Source of the DNA: Antarctobacter heliothermus
GTDB taxonomy: Bacteria > Pseudomonadota > Alphaproteobacteria > Rhodobacterales > Rhodobacteraceae
Direction of reading: 5' to 3'
DNA: 64,000 nt
NCBI RefSeq assembly: GCF_900188425.1
Contig: NZ_FZON01000002.1
Location: 120,801-184,800 of the forward strand
Made by a program: the position numbers and the translations under genes. The notes beneath the pieces are model-generated. The model was not told the origin of the DNA. It ran no database searches and worked only from the letters and a program-made list of their open reading frames with translations. Of the stretch, positions 18,330-27,409 are shown piece after piece. The stretch's first letter is position 1; every line of letters begins with the position of its first letter.

Positions 18330-19340
18330 ATGCGGCTGGCCAGCTACAACGTCGAATGGTTCGATTCCCTCTTTGACAACAAGGGCCGCCCGCTGATCGA
18401 CGATGAGATCGGCGGGCGGCACCGGATCACCCGTGGCGACCAGCTAGAGGCGCTGGGCCATGTCTTTCGCACCCTGAACGCCGACGCCGTCATGGTGATC
18501 GAGGCCCCCGACACCAGCCGCCGCCGCTCCACCACCCGCGCGCTGGCCAATTTTGCCGCGGCCGCAGGGCTGCGCACCCGCGACGTGGTGACGGGGTTCG
18601 TCAACGACACCCAGCAGGAGATCGCGCTGCTGTTCGACCCGGACGTGCTGCGTGTGCGCCACGACCCCCGGCACAGCCCCTCTGCGCCGCGCTTTGACGC
18701 CGAACTGGAGATTGATCTTGATATCGACGCCCGCGCCGACCGGGTGACGTTTTCCAAGCCGCCGCTGGAACTGGCGGTCGAAACCCTGTCGGGGCAACGG
18801 CTGCGGATCATCGGCGCACATCTGAAATCCAAGGCCCCGCATGGCGCGCGCGGCCATGACGCGATCATGAAGCTGGCCATCGCCAACCGGCGCAAACAAC
18901 TGGCGCAGGCGGTCTGGCTGCGCCGCCGGATAGAGACGCATCTGACAGAGGGCGAGGATGTGGTCCTGATGGGCGATCTGAACGACGGTCCCGGCCTTGA
19001 CGCCTACGAGGGGCTGTTCGGTCGCAGTTCGGTCGAGATCCTGCTGGGCACGGGCAACGGGGCGGACCGGCTGCTGTATGATCCGCACGCCTCCGAGGCG
19101 CTGCAAAGCCGGTTGGGCGCACAGCCCAGCACGGCGCGGTTCTACATCTACGAAGAGAAACGCTATCTTCAGGCGCTGCTGGATTACATCATGATCTCGC
19201 CCGCGTTGCGGATGTGCGCGCCGCGCTGGCGCATCTGGCACCCGTTCGATGATGCCGAATGCTGGCAGGACGAGTCTTTGCGTGGCGCGTTGCTGGTGGC
19301 GTCGGACCATTTCCCGGTGACGCTGGATATCGACCTGTAG
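18330..19340 (+). CDS. Endonuclease/exonuclease/phosphatase family protein
   Basis: 336 residues starting MRLASYNVEWFDSLFDN from ATG 18330 with GAGGGCGGGG upstream (GTG 18306 would overlap the previous gene). EEP-fold landmarks in order: ASYNVEWFD, VIEAPDTS (metal Glu), IIGAHLKSKAP, VVLMGDLNDGPG, LDYIMISP and ASDHFPVTL (catalytic His). Could be a DNase/RNase or phosphodiesterase. No signal peptide. Translationally close to the DjlA-like gene. Confidence 0.85.
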   Translation: MRLASYNVEWFDSLFDNKGRPLIDDEIGGRHRITRGDQLEALGHVFRTLNADAVMVIEAPDTSRRRSTTRALANFAAAAGLRTRDVVTGFVNDTQQEIALLFDPDVLRVRHDPRHSPSAPRFDAELEIDLDIDARADRVTFSKPPLELAVETLSGQRLRIIGAHLKSKAPHGARGHDAIMKLAIANRRKQLAQAVWLRRRIETHLTEGEDVVLMGDLNDGPGLDAYEGLFGRSSVEILLGTGNGADRLLYDPHASEALQSRLGAQPSTARFYIYEEKRYLQALLDYIMISPALRMCAPRWRIWHPFDDAECWQDESLRGALLVASDHFPVTLDIDL

Positions 19341-19380
19341 ACATCTTCTCAGACGTGCGGCCCGCGCCTATATTGGGGAC

Positions 19381-19782
19381 ATGAAACAGCTTGCCATGCC
19401 CGCCCTCGTGCTATCGCTCCTTGCTGCGCCGGTTGCCGCGCAACAGGAGGATGACGGTCTGAACCTTATGGAAGAGGGGGCTAAACTCTTTCTGCGCGGG
19501 TTGATGACCGAAATGGAACCGGCCCTGAAAGAGCTTGATGAGATCACCCGGGAGATGGAACCGCGCCTGCGCGATTTCGCGGCAGAGATGGGCCCGGCCT
19601 TGGGGGATCTGCTGGAAAAGGTCGAGGACTGGACCGTCTATCACCCGCCCGAAATGCTGGACAATGGCGACATCCTCATCCGCCGCCGTGATCCGCTGGT
19701 GCCAGAGACGCCTGATGTCCGGCCCGGTCCCGGACCCGAAACCCCGCCCAAATCCGTACCAGAGGAAAAGATCGACCTGTAA
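19381..19782 (+). CDS. Periplasmic protein of unknown function
   Basis: 133 residues with a clear signal peptide MKQLAMPALVLSLLAAPVAA cleaved before QQ. The mature part is acidic and helical (LMEEGAKLFLRGLMTEMEPA repeats the pattern EMEPxL three times: EMEPALKEL, EMEPRLRDF, EMGPALGDL), then YHPPEMLDNGDILIRRR and a Pro-rich tail. No Walker motif or enzyme signature is present. The triple MEP-L pattern suggests an amphipathic helix array. Role unknown. Confidence 0.75.
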   Translation: MKQLAMPALVLSLLAAPVAAQQEDDGLNLMEEGAKLFLRGLMTEMEPALKELDEITREMEPRLRDFAAEMGPALGDLLEKVEDWTVYHPPEMLDNGDILIRRRDPLVPETPDVRPGPGPETPPKSVPEEKIDL

Positions 19783-19790
19783 GGCGGGCC

Positions 19791-21338
19791 TCAGCCGATC
19801 CTGACCTCGCGGGTTTCGGCCCCCAGCGCATCGGCCAGCGATTTGTACCGCGACTCCGCGACCTCGCCATAGAGCGGCGAGGTGCTGGCGTTCAGGTGCA
19901 GATCCAGCGCCTGTGTTTCGGGGTCCCAGGCCAACCGTGGGCCGGTGCCGTCGGTCCGCAGCGTCCACAGCATCGCGCCAAAGCGCAGCGCCTTGCCCAG
20001 CACCTCGGCCTCGGTCTGGTGGGCGTCGTCCAGCAGCGCGTACAGATCCTCGAACCGGGTGCCTTCGCGCTTGTTGCGATAGCGGTGCAGCAGGGCAAGA
20101 CCCAGGAACACCCGTTCCCAGTGTTTCAGCCCGCCCAGATTGGCGCGGGTGGCGTTGTCGAAACAGACTTCGGCACGGTAGTCGGGGTGTGCGCGCCAAC
20201 TGACGTCGTGCAGCAGGCAGGCCGCGTGGATCAGCCGCTTGCGCGAGGCACTCGCCTCTGGAAACAGCGGCAGCACAAATTCATACAGCGCCGCGCCAAA
20301 GCCGGGCATCCGCGCGTCCTTGGCCTCGCCAAAGCGGCAGGCCTCGATCAGCGGATCGCGGTCGCGCAGGTCTTGGGGCATCTGCTCATACAGCAGGCCC
20401 TCGCGGATGCCATAGCTGGAAATCGCGATGTCCATCGGCTCGAAGGTTTCCAGCAGGCGCAGCAGCACTTCGCCCGCATAGGGCACCAGCGCCATGCGCG
20501 TGGCCGAGACGCCGCAGGCCTTGCGCAGGGTGTCGTGATCCTCGGTTGCCTCGATATAGGCGACCGTTTCGCGCACCGCGTCCGCATCCATCCGGTATTC
20601 GTGCAGCACCTGCAGGGGATAGCCGCGCCTGTGCATGTCGATCCGCGCGATGGCGCGCCAGCTGCCGCCGACCAGAAACAGCCGGTCGCGTTGGGTGCCC
20701 ATGTGCTCGGCCAGCCGCTTGAGCTCGCGCTTGATCTGTTTGTCGCGGCCCTTGCGACCATCGTCGATGTCGCGCAGTTTCAGCGGCCCCAGCGGTGACG
20801 TCACCCGCCGCCCGACCTGGCCGTCGTGGATTTCAGCCAGTTCCATCGACGATCCGCCGATGTCGCAGACAAGTCCATAACTGCCGGGCCAACCCAGCAG
20901 CACGCCTTGCGCCGACAGCCGCGCCTCTTCGGCGCCGTCGATCACCCAGACCCGCAGGCCGGTGGCGGCCTCCAGGATCTGCCGGAACTCTGCGCCGTCC
21001 TCGGCGTCGCGCATGGCGGCGGTGGCGACCACCGTCAGGTCGGGCAGGTCCATGCCCTCGGCCAGCGCCCGGAACCGCAGCATGGCGCGCAGCGCCCGTT
21101 CGCGCCCCTCGGGGTTCAGACGCCCGGTTTCGGCCATCCCGGCCCCCAGGCCGCACATGATCTTTTCGTTGTAGAAATAGGCCGGACTGCGCGCCGCACC
21201 GTCAAAAACCACCAGCCGGACAGAGTTGGACCCGATGTCCACCACGCCCACCCGGGCCAGTGCCCGCGCCTTCGGATCATCGAAGAGAGGCCGCCCGAAC
21301 GGGTCCCAGTGCCCGTGTGTATCGTCTTGCCCGTCCAT
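19791..21338 (-). CDS. ppx: Exopolyphosphatase / pppGpp phosphohydrolase (Ppx/GppA)
   Basis: 515 residues. The ASKHA-fold phosphate loops GVVDIGSNSVRLVVFDGAA (about 31-50) and VCDIGGSSMELAEI are intact, followed by the helical HD-like C-terminal domain (HAACLLHDVSWRAHPDYRAE). The enzyme removes terminal phosphates from polyphosphate or hydrolyses pppGpp. ppk1, which makes polyphosphate, lies 1.8 kb upstream on the same strand, separated by a flagellin gene. A flagellin terminator makes independent transcription likely. Confidence 0.9.
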   Translation of the reverse strand: MDGQDDTHGHWDPFGRPLFDDPKARALARVGVVDIGSNSVRLVVFDGAARSPAYFYNEKIMCGLGAGMAETGRLNPEGRERALRAMLRFRALAEGMDLPDLTVVATAAMRDAEDGAEFRQILEAATGLRVWVIDGAEEARLSAQGVLLGWPGSYGLVCDIGGSSMELAEIHDGQVGRRVTSPLGPLKLRDIDDGRKGRDKQIKRELKRLAEHMGTQRDRLFLVGGSWRAIARIDMHRRGYPLQVLHEYRMDADAVRETVAYIEATEDHDTLRKACGVSATRMALVPYAGEVLLRLLETFEPMDIAISSYGIREGLLYEQMPQDLRDRDPLIEACRFGEAKDARMPGFGAALYEFVLPLFPEASASRKRLIHAACLLHDVSWRAHPDYRAEVCFDNATRANLGGLKHWERVFLGLALLHRYRNKREGTRFEDLYALLDDAHQTEAEVLGKALRFGAMLWTLRTDGTGPRLAWDPETQALDLHLNASTSPLYGEVAESRYKSLADALGAETREVRIG

Positions 21339-21389
21339 GCGAATCCCGATCGATTTCCGGGTTTATCACCCGCAAGAGCGCAGCGGGTC

Positions 21390-21446
21390 AATCGAAAGGC
21401 ACCAGCCCTTGCACGGTCGTGTCCGCGATACTCAAGGGCTGGTGCC
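21390..21446 (-). terminator. Rho-independent terminator of the flagellin gene
   Basis: 14-bp perfect inverted repeat GGCACCAGCCCTTG (21398-21411) and its complement (21433-21446) with a 21-nt loop; read on the minus strand it is followed by TTTCGATT. It lies 22 bp after the flagellin stop. Confidence 0.8.
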
Positions 21447-21468
21447 GGATTTCAGGGGCCGCGCCGCC

Positions 21469-22767
21469 TTAGCGGAACAGCGACAACAGCGACTGCGGTG
21501 CCTGATTGGCGATCGACAGCGCCTGAATGGCCAGCTGCTGTTGCACCTGCTGCGCCTGCAACTTGGCAGAGACCTCTTCCAGATTGGCATCCACCAGGGT
21601 GCCGATGCCGGATTTCAGCGCGTCGGTCAGGCCGCTGACAAACTCCTTTTGCGTTTCCAGCCGTCCTTCGGCAGAGCCAAAGGCGGCGGCCGAGTCGATG
21701 GCGGTCTGGATCAGCCCTTCCATTTCTGTCAGCGCCGCGTCAGCCCCGGCCTGGGTAGTGACATCGATATTGGCCAGTTCCGCCAGCCCGCCGCCGATGG
21801 TGCTGGTGGCGTCAGCGGCGTATTGGTTCACCGTGACGGAAAAGTTGTCGCCGACCTGATCGGCACCGGTAAAGGTAACCTGGTTGCCGCTGGCGGCGGC
21901 ACCCACCGTGCCCTCGTTGCCGGCACCCAGATCGTCGCTGACGTATTTGTTGAAGGCCGCCGCCAGACCGGCGGCCACGTCTTCCATCGTGTCGCCGTCG
22001 CGCGCCACATAGCTGATGTCGTTGCGCCCGGAGGTGTTGCCGGGGGCATTGGCCGCTGTGGCGGAAATTTCGACCGAAAATCCGGTGCCTGCCGCGACCG
22101 TCGTCGTGGCGGACGCGCCAAGGGTGGTGGTGCCGGTGGGGGCGGTGCCGGCGCCGGTCATGGTCGCCGCCGCGCCGTCACCCGTGCCGGTGATGTCATT
22201 GGCGGCACCTGTCATCGCCGTCAATCCGCTGCCGATGCTGGCCTGACCCTGGCTGAGATCCTGCTTGGCCACGCGGATGTCGCTGGAGGTGACCCCCGTC
22301 TGGGACCGGTTGATCGAGGCCAGCACGTTGATCCCGCCCGACCCGGCGGTCTGCTCGGTGTTGGACAGCATTGCCTGACCGTTGAACTGCGCCGCGCTGA
22401 CGATGGACCCGATTTGTTCACGCAGGGCGACAATATCGGTCTGGATCTTGGCGCGGTCGACGTTTTCTTCCTGTGCGGCGACAACCTTGCCCTTCACCTC
22501 TGTCAGCAGCTCGGCAACGGTTTCCGCGCCTTGACGCCCGACTGAAACGGTGGACTGGCCAAGGTTGAGACTGTCACTCACCCGTTTGAAGCCCTGAACA
22601 TCGGCCTCCATCGTCTTGGAAATCGCCCAGACGGCGGCGTTGTCCTTCGACGAGGCCACTTTCTTGCCCGTCGAAATCTGCATTTGCGTGTCCGCCATCG
22701 AGGCGTTGATCGACTTCAGCGTTTGCAGGGCGGTTGTGGCCCCGTGATTGGTGTTGATGCTCGACAT
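21469..22767 (-). CDS. Flagellin
   Basis: 432 residues. The N-terminal D0/D1 region reads MSSINTNHGATTALQTLKSI, ISTGKKVASSKDNAAVWAIS, SLNLGQSTVSVGRQGAETVA; the C-terminal D1/D0 reads VSAKLQAQQVQQQLAIQALS and ends SLLSLFR. The centre (about 180-310) is Gly/Thr/Ala-rich and variable, forming the exposed filament surface. Roseobacter-type flagellin. It is alone between ppx and ppk1, with no other flagellar gene nearby, and has a perfect CtrA box 152 bp upstream. Confidence 0.93.
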   Translation of the reverse strand: MSSINTNHGATTALQTLKSINASMADTQMQISTGKKVASSKDNAAVWAISKTMEADVQGFKRVSDSLNLGQSTVSVGRQGAETVAELLTEVKGKVVAAQEENVDRAKIQTDIVALREQIGSIVSAAQFNGQAMLSNTEQTAGSGGINVLASINRSQTGVTSSDIRVAKQDLSQGQASIGSGLTAMTGAANDITGTGDGAAATMTGAGTAPTGTTTLGASATTTVAAGTGFSVEISATAANAPGNTSGRNDISYVARDGDTMEDVAAGLAAAFNKYVSDDLGAGNEGTVGAAASGNQVTFTGADQVGDNFSVTVNQYAADATSTIGGGLAELANIDVTTQAGADAALTEMEGLIQTAIDSAAAFGSAEGRLETQKEFVSGLTDALKSGIGTLVDANLEEVSAKLQAQQVQQQLAIQALSIANQAPQSLLSLFR

Positions 22768-22918
22768 AAAGCTATCGCCTTTCTCGTCAGACGGCGCTTT
22801 TCGCGCCGGGAAGACCGGGGAAATGCCCGGTCCGGGAAGCGCCTTTCTGACGGTGCGGGAGAATCGCGACCCCGCGCCACGAGATGTCTCGTGCAAGGGC
22901 CAATGTCCGTCGTCCGCT

Positions 22919-22934
22919 TTAACTGTCCTTTAAC
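22919..22934. promoter_or_regulatory. Perfect CtrA-binding site upstream of flagellin
   Basis: TTAACTGTCCTTTAAC reads TTAA-N7-TTAAC, the full consensus for the cell-cycle/motility regulator CtrA. It lies 152 bp from the flagellin start. CtrA control of motility is known in roseobacters, so it probably activates flagellin transcription. Confidence 0.75.
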
Positions 22935-23023
22935 GATTTGCGGCGGACTGGGGGCCATATTGGGGCAAAAATGCGTCAGGGATTTGAGTCACTTGATCAC
23001 CCCTTGCGCGACTGCCCCGGCGA

Positions 23024-23044
23024 TAGTTTCCAAAATGGAAACTA
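23024..23044. promoter_or_regulatory. Symmetric operator-like palindrome
   Basis: TAGTTTCC-AAAAT-GGAAACTA: 8-bp perfect arms, 5-bp centre. AT-rich and symmetric like a repressor or activator site, 257 bp upstream of the flagellin start. No T-run, so not a terminator. Confidence 0.45.
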
Positions 23045-23114
23045 CTGCCTGTCGGATTCCCCACGGGGCAGGGCACCGGGGCGACGTCTGCGGGTGGAAT
23101 CCACCTGCGCCGCA

Positions 23115-23141
23115 CAAAAAAGGCGCCCCATTTGGGACGCC
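23115..23141 (-). terminator. Rho-independent terminator of ppk1
   Basis: On the minus strand an 8-bp stem (23134-23141 with 23122-23129, one G-T pair), loop AAAT, then a run of six Ts. It lies 33 bp after the ppk1 stop. Confidence 0.85.
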
Positions 23142-23173
23142 CTTGTTGACGAAATCGAAACAATTGAGGCGGC

Positions 23174-25348
23174 TCAATCGCTGGTATGGGTCAGCTTTGG
23201 CACGTCCGACGCGCCCGCCGATCCGCGTCCCGACAGGGACGGGTTCTCCATGAAAAAGCGGTGGCAGTTGAACGAAAACTCGCCTTCCGGCAGCGTGTAC
23301 CTCTTAAAGTTGCCCGACGGCTCCATGACCCAGCTTTGCGCTGTATCGGCAAGGTTCGCCGCCATCACCTGACTGACGATCTGCGCCTTGACCGTGGGGT
23401 TCTGGATTTCAACGCCGGTTTCAACCCGCCGGTTCAGGTTGCGTCCCATCCAGTCCGCCGAGGATATGAACACCCGCGCCTTTTTGCTGGGCAGCCCGTG
23501 GCCATTGCCGAAACAGGCAATCCTCGAATGCTCCAGAAAGCGGCCAATGATGGATTTCACCCGGATATTGTCGGACAGGCCCTTGATGCCGGGACGCAGA
23601 CCACAGATGCCCCGGATCACGCAGTCGATCTTTACCCCGCCTTGGCTGGCGCGGTACAGCGCGTCGATCATGTCCGGTTCGATCAAGGAATTCATCTTGA
23701 TCCAGATCTGCGCCGGGCGGCCCGCCTTGGCGTGCTCGATCTCCTGATTGATCATCTCGATCATGCCCGCTTTCAGCGAATGCGGTGAGATCAGCAGGTT
23801 TTCCAGCCCCGCAGGCATGGCGTAGCCCGACAGATAGTTAAAGATCTTGGCCGCATCACGCCCCAGCGCCGCGTCGCAGGTAAAGAACGACAGGTCGGTG
23901 TAAATCTTCGCCGTAATGGGGTGATAGTTGCCGGTGCCCCAGTGGGTGTAGGTCACCAGCCGGTCGCCTTCGCGGCGCACCACCTGAGAAATCTTGGCGT
24001 GGGTTTTCCAGTCAAGAAAGCCATAGACCACATGCGCGCCCGACCGTTCCAGACGGCGCGACTGACGGATATTGGCGGCCTCGTCGAACCGCGCCTTCAG
24101 CTCGACCAGCGCGGTAACGGATTTGCCCTCTTCGGCGGCATCACACAGCGCATCCACGATGGGCGAATTTTTCGACGTCCGGTACAGCGTCTGCTTGATC
24201 GCAACCACATCGGGGTCCAGCGCCGCCTGCTTGAGGAACCGCACCACCATGTCGAAGGTCTCATAGGGGTGGTGCAGCAGCATGTCCTTCTGCTTGATCG
24301 CCTCGAACATGTTGCCGTCGTGGTCCTGCACCCGCTCGGGCACGCGCGGCGTAAATGACGGCCACAGCAGATCGGGCCGCGCGTCGATCACCAGTTCCTT
24401 GGTGTGGGCGACGCCGACCATGCCTTCGAGTTCGATGACCTCGTCGTGGCGTACATGCAGGGCGTCCATGACGATCTTGCGCAACCCGTCGGGAGAGCCT
24501 TTGGAGATCGTCAGGCGGACAACCTCACCCCGGCGGCGGCGTTTGAGGGCAACCTCGAACTCGCGCACCAGATCTTCGGCCTCTTCCTCGACTTCCAGAT
24601 CGCTGTCGCGCAGCACGCGAAAGCCAAAGTGATCCTTGATCCGGTAGCCAGGGAACAGGCTGTCGATGTGCAACAGCAGCACTTCTTCCAGCTGGATAAA
24701 GCGGTGTTCGCCGTCTGCTGCGGGCAGGGACATGAAACGGTCGATCTGCGCCGGGATCGGCAGCAACGCCTGAAGCGAGCGTTTGTCGCGCGTCCGTTCC
24801 AGTTGCAGCGCCAGACAATAGCCCATGTTGGGGATAAACGGAAACGGGTGCGCCGGGTCGATGGCCAGCGGCGACAGCACCGGAAAGACATTGGCCAGAA
24901 ACGCCTCGGCGAGAAAGCTGACATCGCCCTCGTTCAGCTCTGTCCGGGTCACGATAGAGATGCCCTCATCTACCATCAGCTCGCGCAGTTCGGTCAGCAC
25001 GCGCTGCTGTTCGGCCATCAACAGGCGCGCGTCTTCGTCGATCAGCACCAGTTGTTCGGCAGGGGACAGGCCATCGGCGGCGGGGGTCGTGTTGCCCGCA
25101 TGGGCCAGTTCCCGCAGACCCGCGACGCGCACGGTATAGAACTCGTCCAGATTGGCCGCCGAGATCGACAGAAAGCGCATCCGCTCCAGCAGGGGGACGC
25201 GTGGGTTCTCGGCCTCTTCCAGCACACGCCAGTTAAAGCCGAGCCAGCTGAGCTCACGGTTAAAGAAACGCCCCGGTCCAGTCGGGTCCAGATCCGGCAG
25301 GTCGGTGGCGGGCGGCAGCGGGGCTTTGAGAAAGTTGGCTTGGGTCAT
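23174..25348 (-). CDS. ppk1: Polyphosphate kinase 1
   Basis: 724 residues, usual for PPK1. It polymerises the gamma-phosphate of ATP into polyphosphate. Conserved regions are RFFNRELSWLGFNWRVLEEA, KQKDMLLHHPYETFDMVVRF, DVVAIKQTLYRTSKNSPIVD, ARFDEAANI, YTHWGTGNYHP (phosphorylated-His region), TDLSFFT and ISSADWMGRNLNRRVE. The start MTQANFLKAP at 25348 is supported by homology at the N-terminus; a longer frame exists but reads into the neighbouring gene's shadow. The upstream HdaA-like gene is on the same strand, 59 bp away. Confidence 0.95.
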   Translation of the reverse strand: MTQANFLKAPLPPATDLPDLDPTGPGRFFNRELSWLGFNWRVLEEAENPRVPLLERMRFLSISAANLDEFYTVRVAGLRELAHAGNTTPAADGLSPAEQLVLIDEDARLLMAEQQRVLTELRELMVDEGISIVTRTELNEGDVSFLAEAFLANVFPVLSPLAIDPAHPFPFIPNMGYCLALQLERTRDKRSLQALLPIPAQIDRFMSLPAADGEHRFIQLEEVLLLHIDSLFPGYRIKDHFGFRVLRDSDLEVEEEAEDLVREFEVALKRRRRGEVVRLTISKGSPDGLRKIVMDALHVRHDEVIELEGMVGVAHTKELVIDARPDLLWPSFTPRVPERVQDHDGNMFEAIKQKDMLLHHPYETFDMVVRFLKQAALDPDVVAIKQTLYRTSKNSPIVDALCDAAEEGKSVTALVELKARFDEAANIRQSRRLERSGAHVVYGFLDWKTHAKISQVVRREGDRLVTYTHWGTGNYHPITAKIYTDLSFFTCDAALGRDAAKIFNYLSGYAMPAGLENLLISPHSLKAGMIEMINQEIEHAKAGRPAQIWIKMNSLIEPDMIDALYRASQGGVKIDCVIRGICGLRPGIKGLSDNIRVKSIIGRFLEHSRIACFGNGHGLPSKKARVFISSADWMGRNLNRRVETGVEIQNPTVKAQIVSQVMAANLADTAQSWVMEPSGNFKRYTLPEGEFSFNCHRFFMENPSLSGRGSAGASDVPKLTHTSD

Positions 25349-25407
25349 GGAGCGTATATGCCTCCGCAAGTGAAACAGGTTAATGACGGCCCGGCGGTGA
25401 CGGGGCC

Positions 25408-26121
25408 TTAGCGCGGCGTGCCGCGGTCTTCTGATCCCGGCGGCACCACCTGCGCCAGCACGCGCGCCGCCATCGGGCGCGACACCCGGCGTTGGTCCGC
25501 CAGCGCGACAGCGTCCAGCGCCGCCACGATCCGCGCCGCCGCAGCATAGCTGCGCGGCATGTGGCGCACCAGATAGGCAATCACCTCGGGCGCGGGCACG
25601 ATCTGGCGGTCGGCAAACAACTTTGCCAGCAGGGCGGCCAGCAGGGTGTCGTCCGGCTCGGTGATATGGGCGACCTGCGCGCTCATCATCCGGCTGGCCA
25701 GATCGGGCAGCGACAGGTTCCAATACGCCGGCGGGCGGGTGGCCGTGATCATCAGCGCGCCGCCATTGGACAGCACCAGATTGTGCAGATGAAACAGCAC
25801 CTCTTCGTCCGCACGCTGCCCGGCGATCTTTTCAAGGTTCTCGACGCAGACCGGCCCCTCGGCCAGCGCGGGGATATCGGCGCAGCACAGCGCGTCGGCA
25901 TCGACGATCCGCGCCTCTGCCATCTGCGCCCAGATATGCGCCAGATGGGTCTTGCCCGCCCCCTGCGGCCCCGCAAGGATCAGCTTTTGCGTCGGCCAGT
26001 TGCGCCAGTTCTCGACCTGCGCCACGGCCAGCGCGTTGGACGGGCTGACAAAGAAATCCTGCCACCCCAGCGCCGTCCGCGTGGGCAGGGGCAGGGGCAG
26101 TTGCCCGGAGTCCCCGATCAT
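25408..26121 (-). CDS. hdaA: DnaA-related regulator, HdaA-like
   Basis: 237 residues with DnaA-type AAA+ core but no C-terminal DNA-binding domain, as in Hda/HdaA, which promotes ATP hydrolysis by DnaA to prevent over-initiation. A QLPLPL clamp-binding-like motif stands at residues 7-12. Walker A is GPQGAGKTHLA; the Walker B region is diverged (CVENLEKIAG in place of LLVDD). SRMMSAQVAHITEPDD lies in the sensor region. ATG overlaps the permease stop (ATGA), so both are translated together. Confidence 0.85.
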   Translation of the reverse strand: MIGDSGQLPLPLPTRTALGWQDFFVSPSNALAVAQVENWRNWPTQKLILAGPQGAGKTHLAHIWAQMAEARIVDADALCCADIPALAEGPVCVENLEKIAGQRADEEVLFHLHNLVLSNGGALMITATRPPAYWNLSLPDLASRMMSAQVAHITEPDDTLLAALLAKLFADRQIVPAPEVIAYLVRHMPRSYAAAARIVAALDAVALADQRRVSRPMAARVLAQVVPPGSEDRGTPR

Positions 26122-27206
26122 CTGTCGTCGCTCTCGAAAAAGCTGTCGTCGCCCCCGGTGATGCCGCGAAACAGCCGTGAGCCGACATATTGCCCGGCAA
26201 GGAACCGCGCGATCACCCCCAGCGCCGCCGCCAGCGGCACCGCCACCAGCAGCCCGACAAACCCGAACAGCGACCCGAACACCGACAGCGCCAGCAACAG
26301 CCAGACCGGGTGCAGCCCGATCGAATTGCCCACAAGGTTCGGCGTCAGGATATTGCCCTCGATGAACTGGCCCGACTGGAAGATGGCGTAGACCGCCAGG
26401 ATCCACCACCATTCGCCCCAGAACTGGAACAGCGCCAGACCCACCGCCAGCACGCCGCCCACGATGGCCCCGACATAGGGAATAAAGGTCAGCAGGCCGG
26501 CGATCACGCCCACCACCAGACCAAATTGCAGCCCCACCAGCCACAGCGACACCGCGTAGTAGGTGCCAAGGATCAGACAGACCGATCCCATGCCGCGGAT
26601 GAACCCGGCCAGCACGCGGTCGATCTCCTTGGCCAGGTGGCGGATCACCGGGCGGTGATCCAGCGGCACCAGCTCATCGACCCGCGCCACCATGCGGTCC
26701 CAGTCCATCAGCAGGTAGACCGCGACCACCGGCGTGATCAGGAACAGCGCGACAAAGTTCAGCAGCGTGCCGACAGAGGTCAGCACCGCCTGGATCAGCT
26801 GCCCGCCGGTCTGCTTGATGCTCTCGCCCAGATCCAGCAGGGTCGAGCGCACAACGCTGCCCTCATCCATCATGTTGGGAAAGCGTTCCGCCAGAAAGCC
26901 TTGCAGGTCGCGGAACAGTTGCGGCGCGAACTCGAACAGGGAAATGGCCTGCTGGATCAGCAGCGGGATCACCGCCAGCGTCATGATGACAAAGACCAGC
27001 AGCATGGCGACCGTGATCACCGCCGTCGCCGCGCCCCGCGTCAACCCGACCCGCTCCAGCCAGTCGGCGACGGGGTCAAGGCAATAGGCGATGGCGCCGC
27101 CCAGGACAAAGGGCAGCAGGACATCGCCCAGAAACCACAGCACGACGGCAAAGCCCGCCGCCGCGACGGCCCAGTACTTCATCTGATCTTGGACGGGCAG
27201 AGCCAT
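26118..27206 (-). CDS. AI-2E family (PerM-type) transporter
   Basis: 362 residues with about eight membrane segments. VVLWFLGDVLLPFVLGGAIA, the long periplasmic portion, IDRVLAGFIRGMGSVCLILG and GLLTFIPYVGAIVGGVLAVG are typical of the AI-2E/PerM exporter family. Substrates vary (autoinducer-2, sodium, tetrapyrrole and others), so none is assigned. Coupled to hdaA by a 4-bp overlap. Confidence 0.88.
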   Translation of the reverse strand: MALPVQDQMKYWAVAAAGFAVVLWFLGDVLLPFVLGGAIAYCLDPVADWLERVGLTRGAATAVITVAMLLVFVIMTLAVIPLLIQQAISLFEFAPQLFRDLQGFLAERFPNMMDEGSVVRSTLLDLGESIKQTGGQLIQAVLTSVGTLLNFVALFLITPVVAVYLLMDWDRMVARVDELVPLDHRPVIRHLAKEIDRVLAGFIRGMGSVCLILGTYYAVSLWLVGLQFGLVVGVIAGLLTFIPYVGAIVGGVLAVGLALFQFWGEWWWILAVYAIFQSGQFIEGNILTPNLVGNSIGLHPVWLLLALSVFGSLFGFVGLLVAVPLAAALGVIARFLAGQYVGSRLFRGITGGDDSFFESDDR

Positions 27207-27351
27207 GAATATCCTTTCGTATCGCCCTACATCGCCCGCTTATTGCCGTGATTCAAGGGAATGCGCGGGAAAGGCGCATGAAATCTGGGGAGGATCATGT
27301 GGAGAACTGGCCTTGCCACGCCCCCAACCAAGCCACGCGGCCCTTCAGCCC

Positions 27352-27409
27352 GCACACCACACCGCACACCACACCGTAGGGCGGGGTTCACCCCGCCGCC
27401 TCCTACGGT
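27352..27409. repeat. REP-like palindrome preceded by a 12-bp direct repeat
   Basis: GCACACCACACC is duplicated at 27352 and 27364. Next, ACCGTAGG (27373-27380) pairs with CCTACGGT (27402-27409) around GCGGGG-TTCA-CCCCGC. The hairpin overlaps the last bases of the pentapeptide gene. The core GTAGGGCGGGGTTCACCCCGC resembles palindromes scattered in many proteobacterial genomes. Confidence 0.65.

Larger units (their letters stand above)
22768..23173. other. Flagellin-ppk1 intergenic region, 406 bp
   Basis: From left to right it holds the flagellin 5' untranslated region, the CtrA box (22919-22934), a 21-bp dyad (23024-23044) and the ppk1 terminator (23115-23141). No gene is supported; short frames here overlap these elements. 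Confidence 0.6.
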
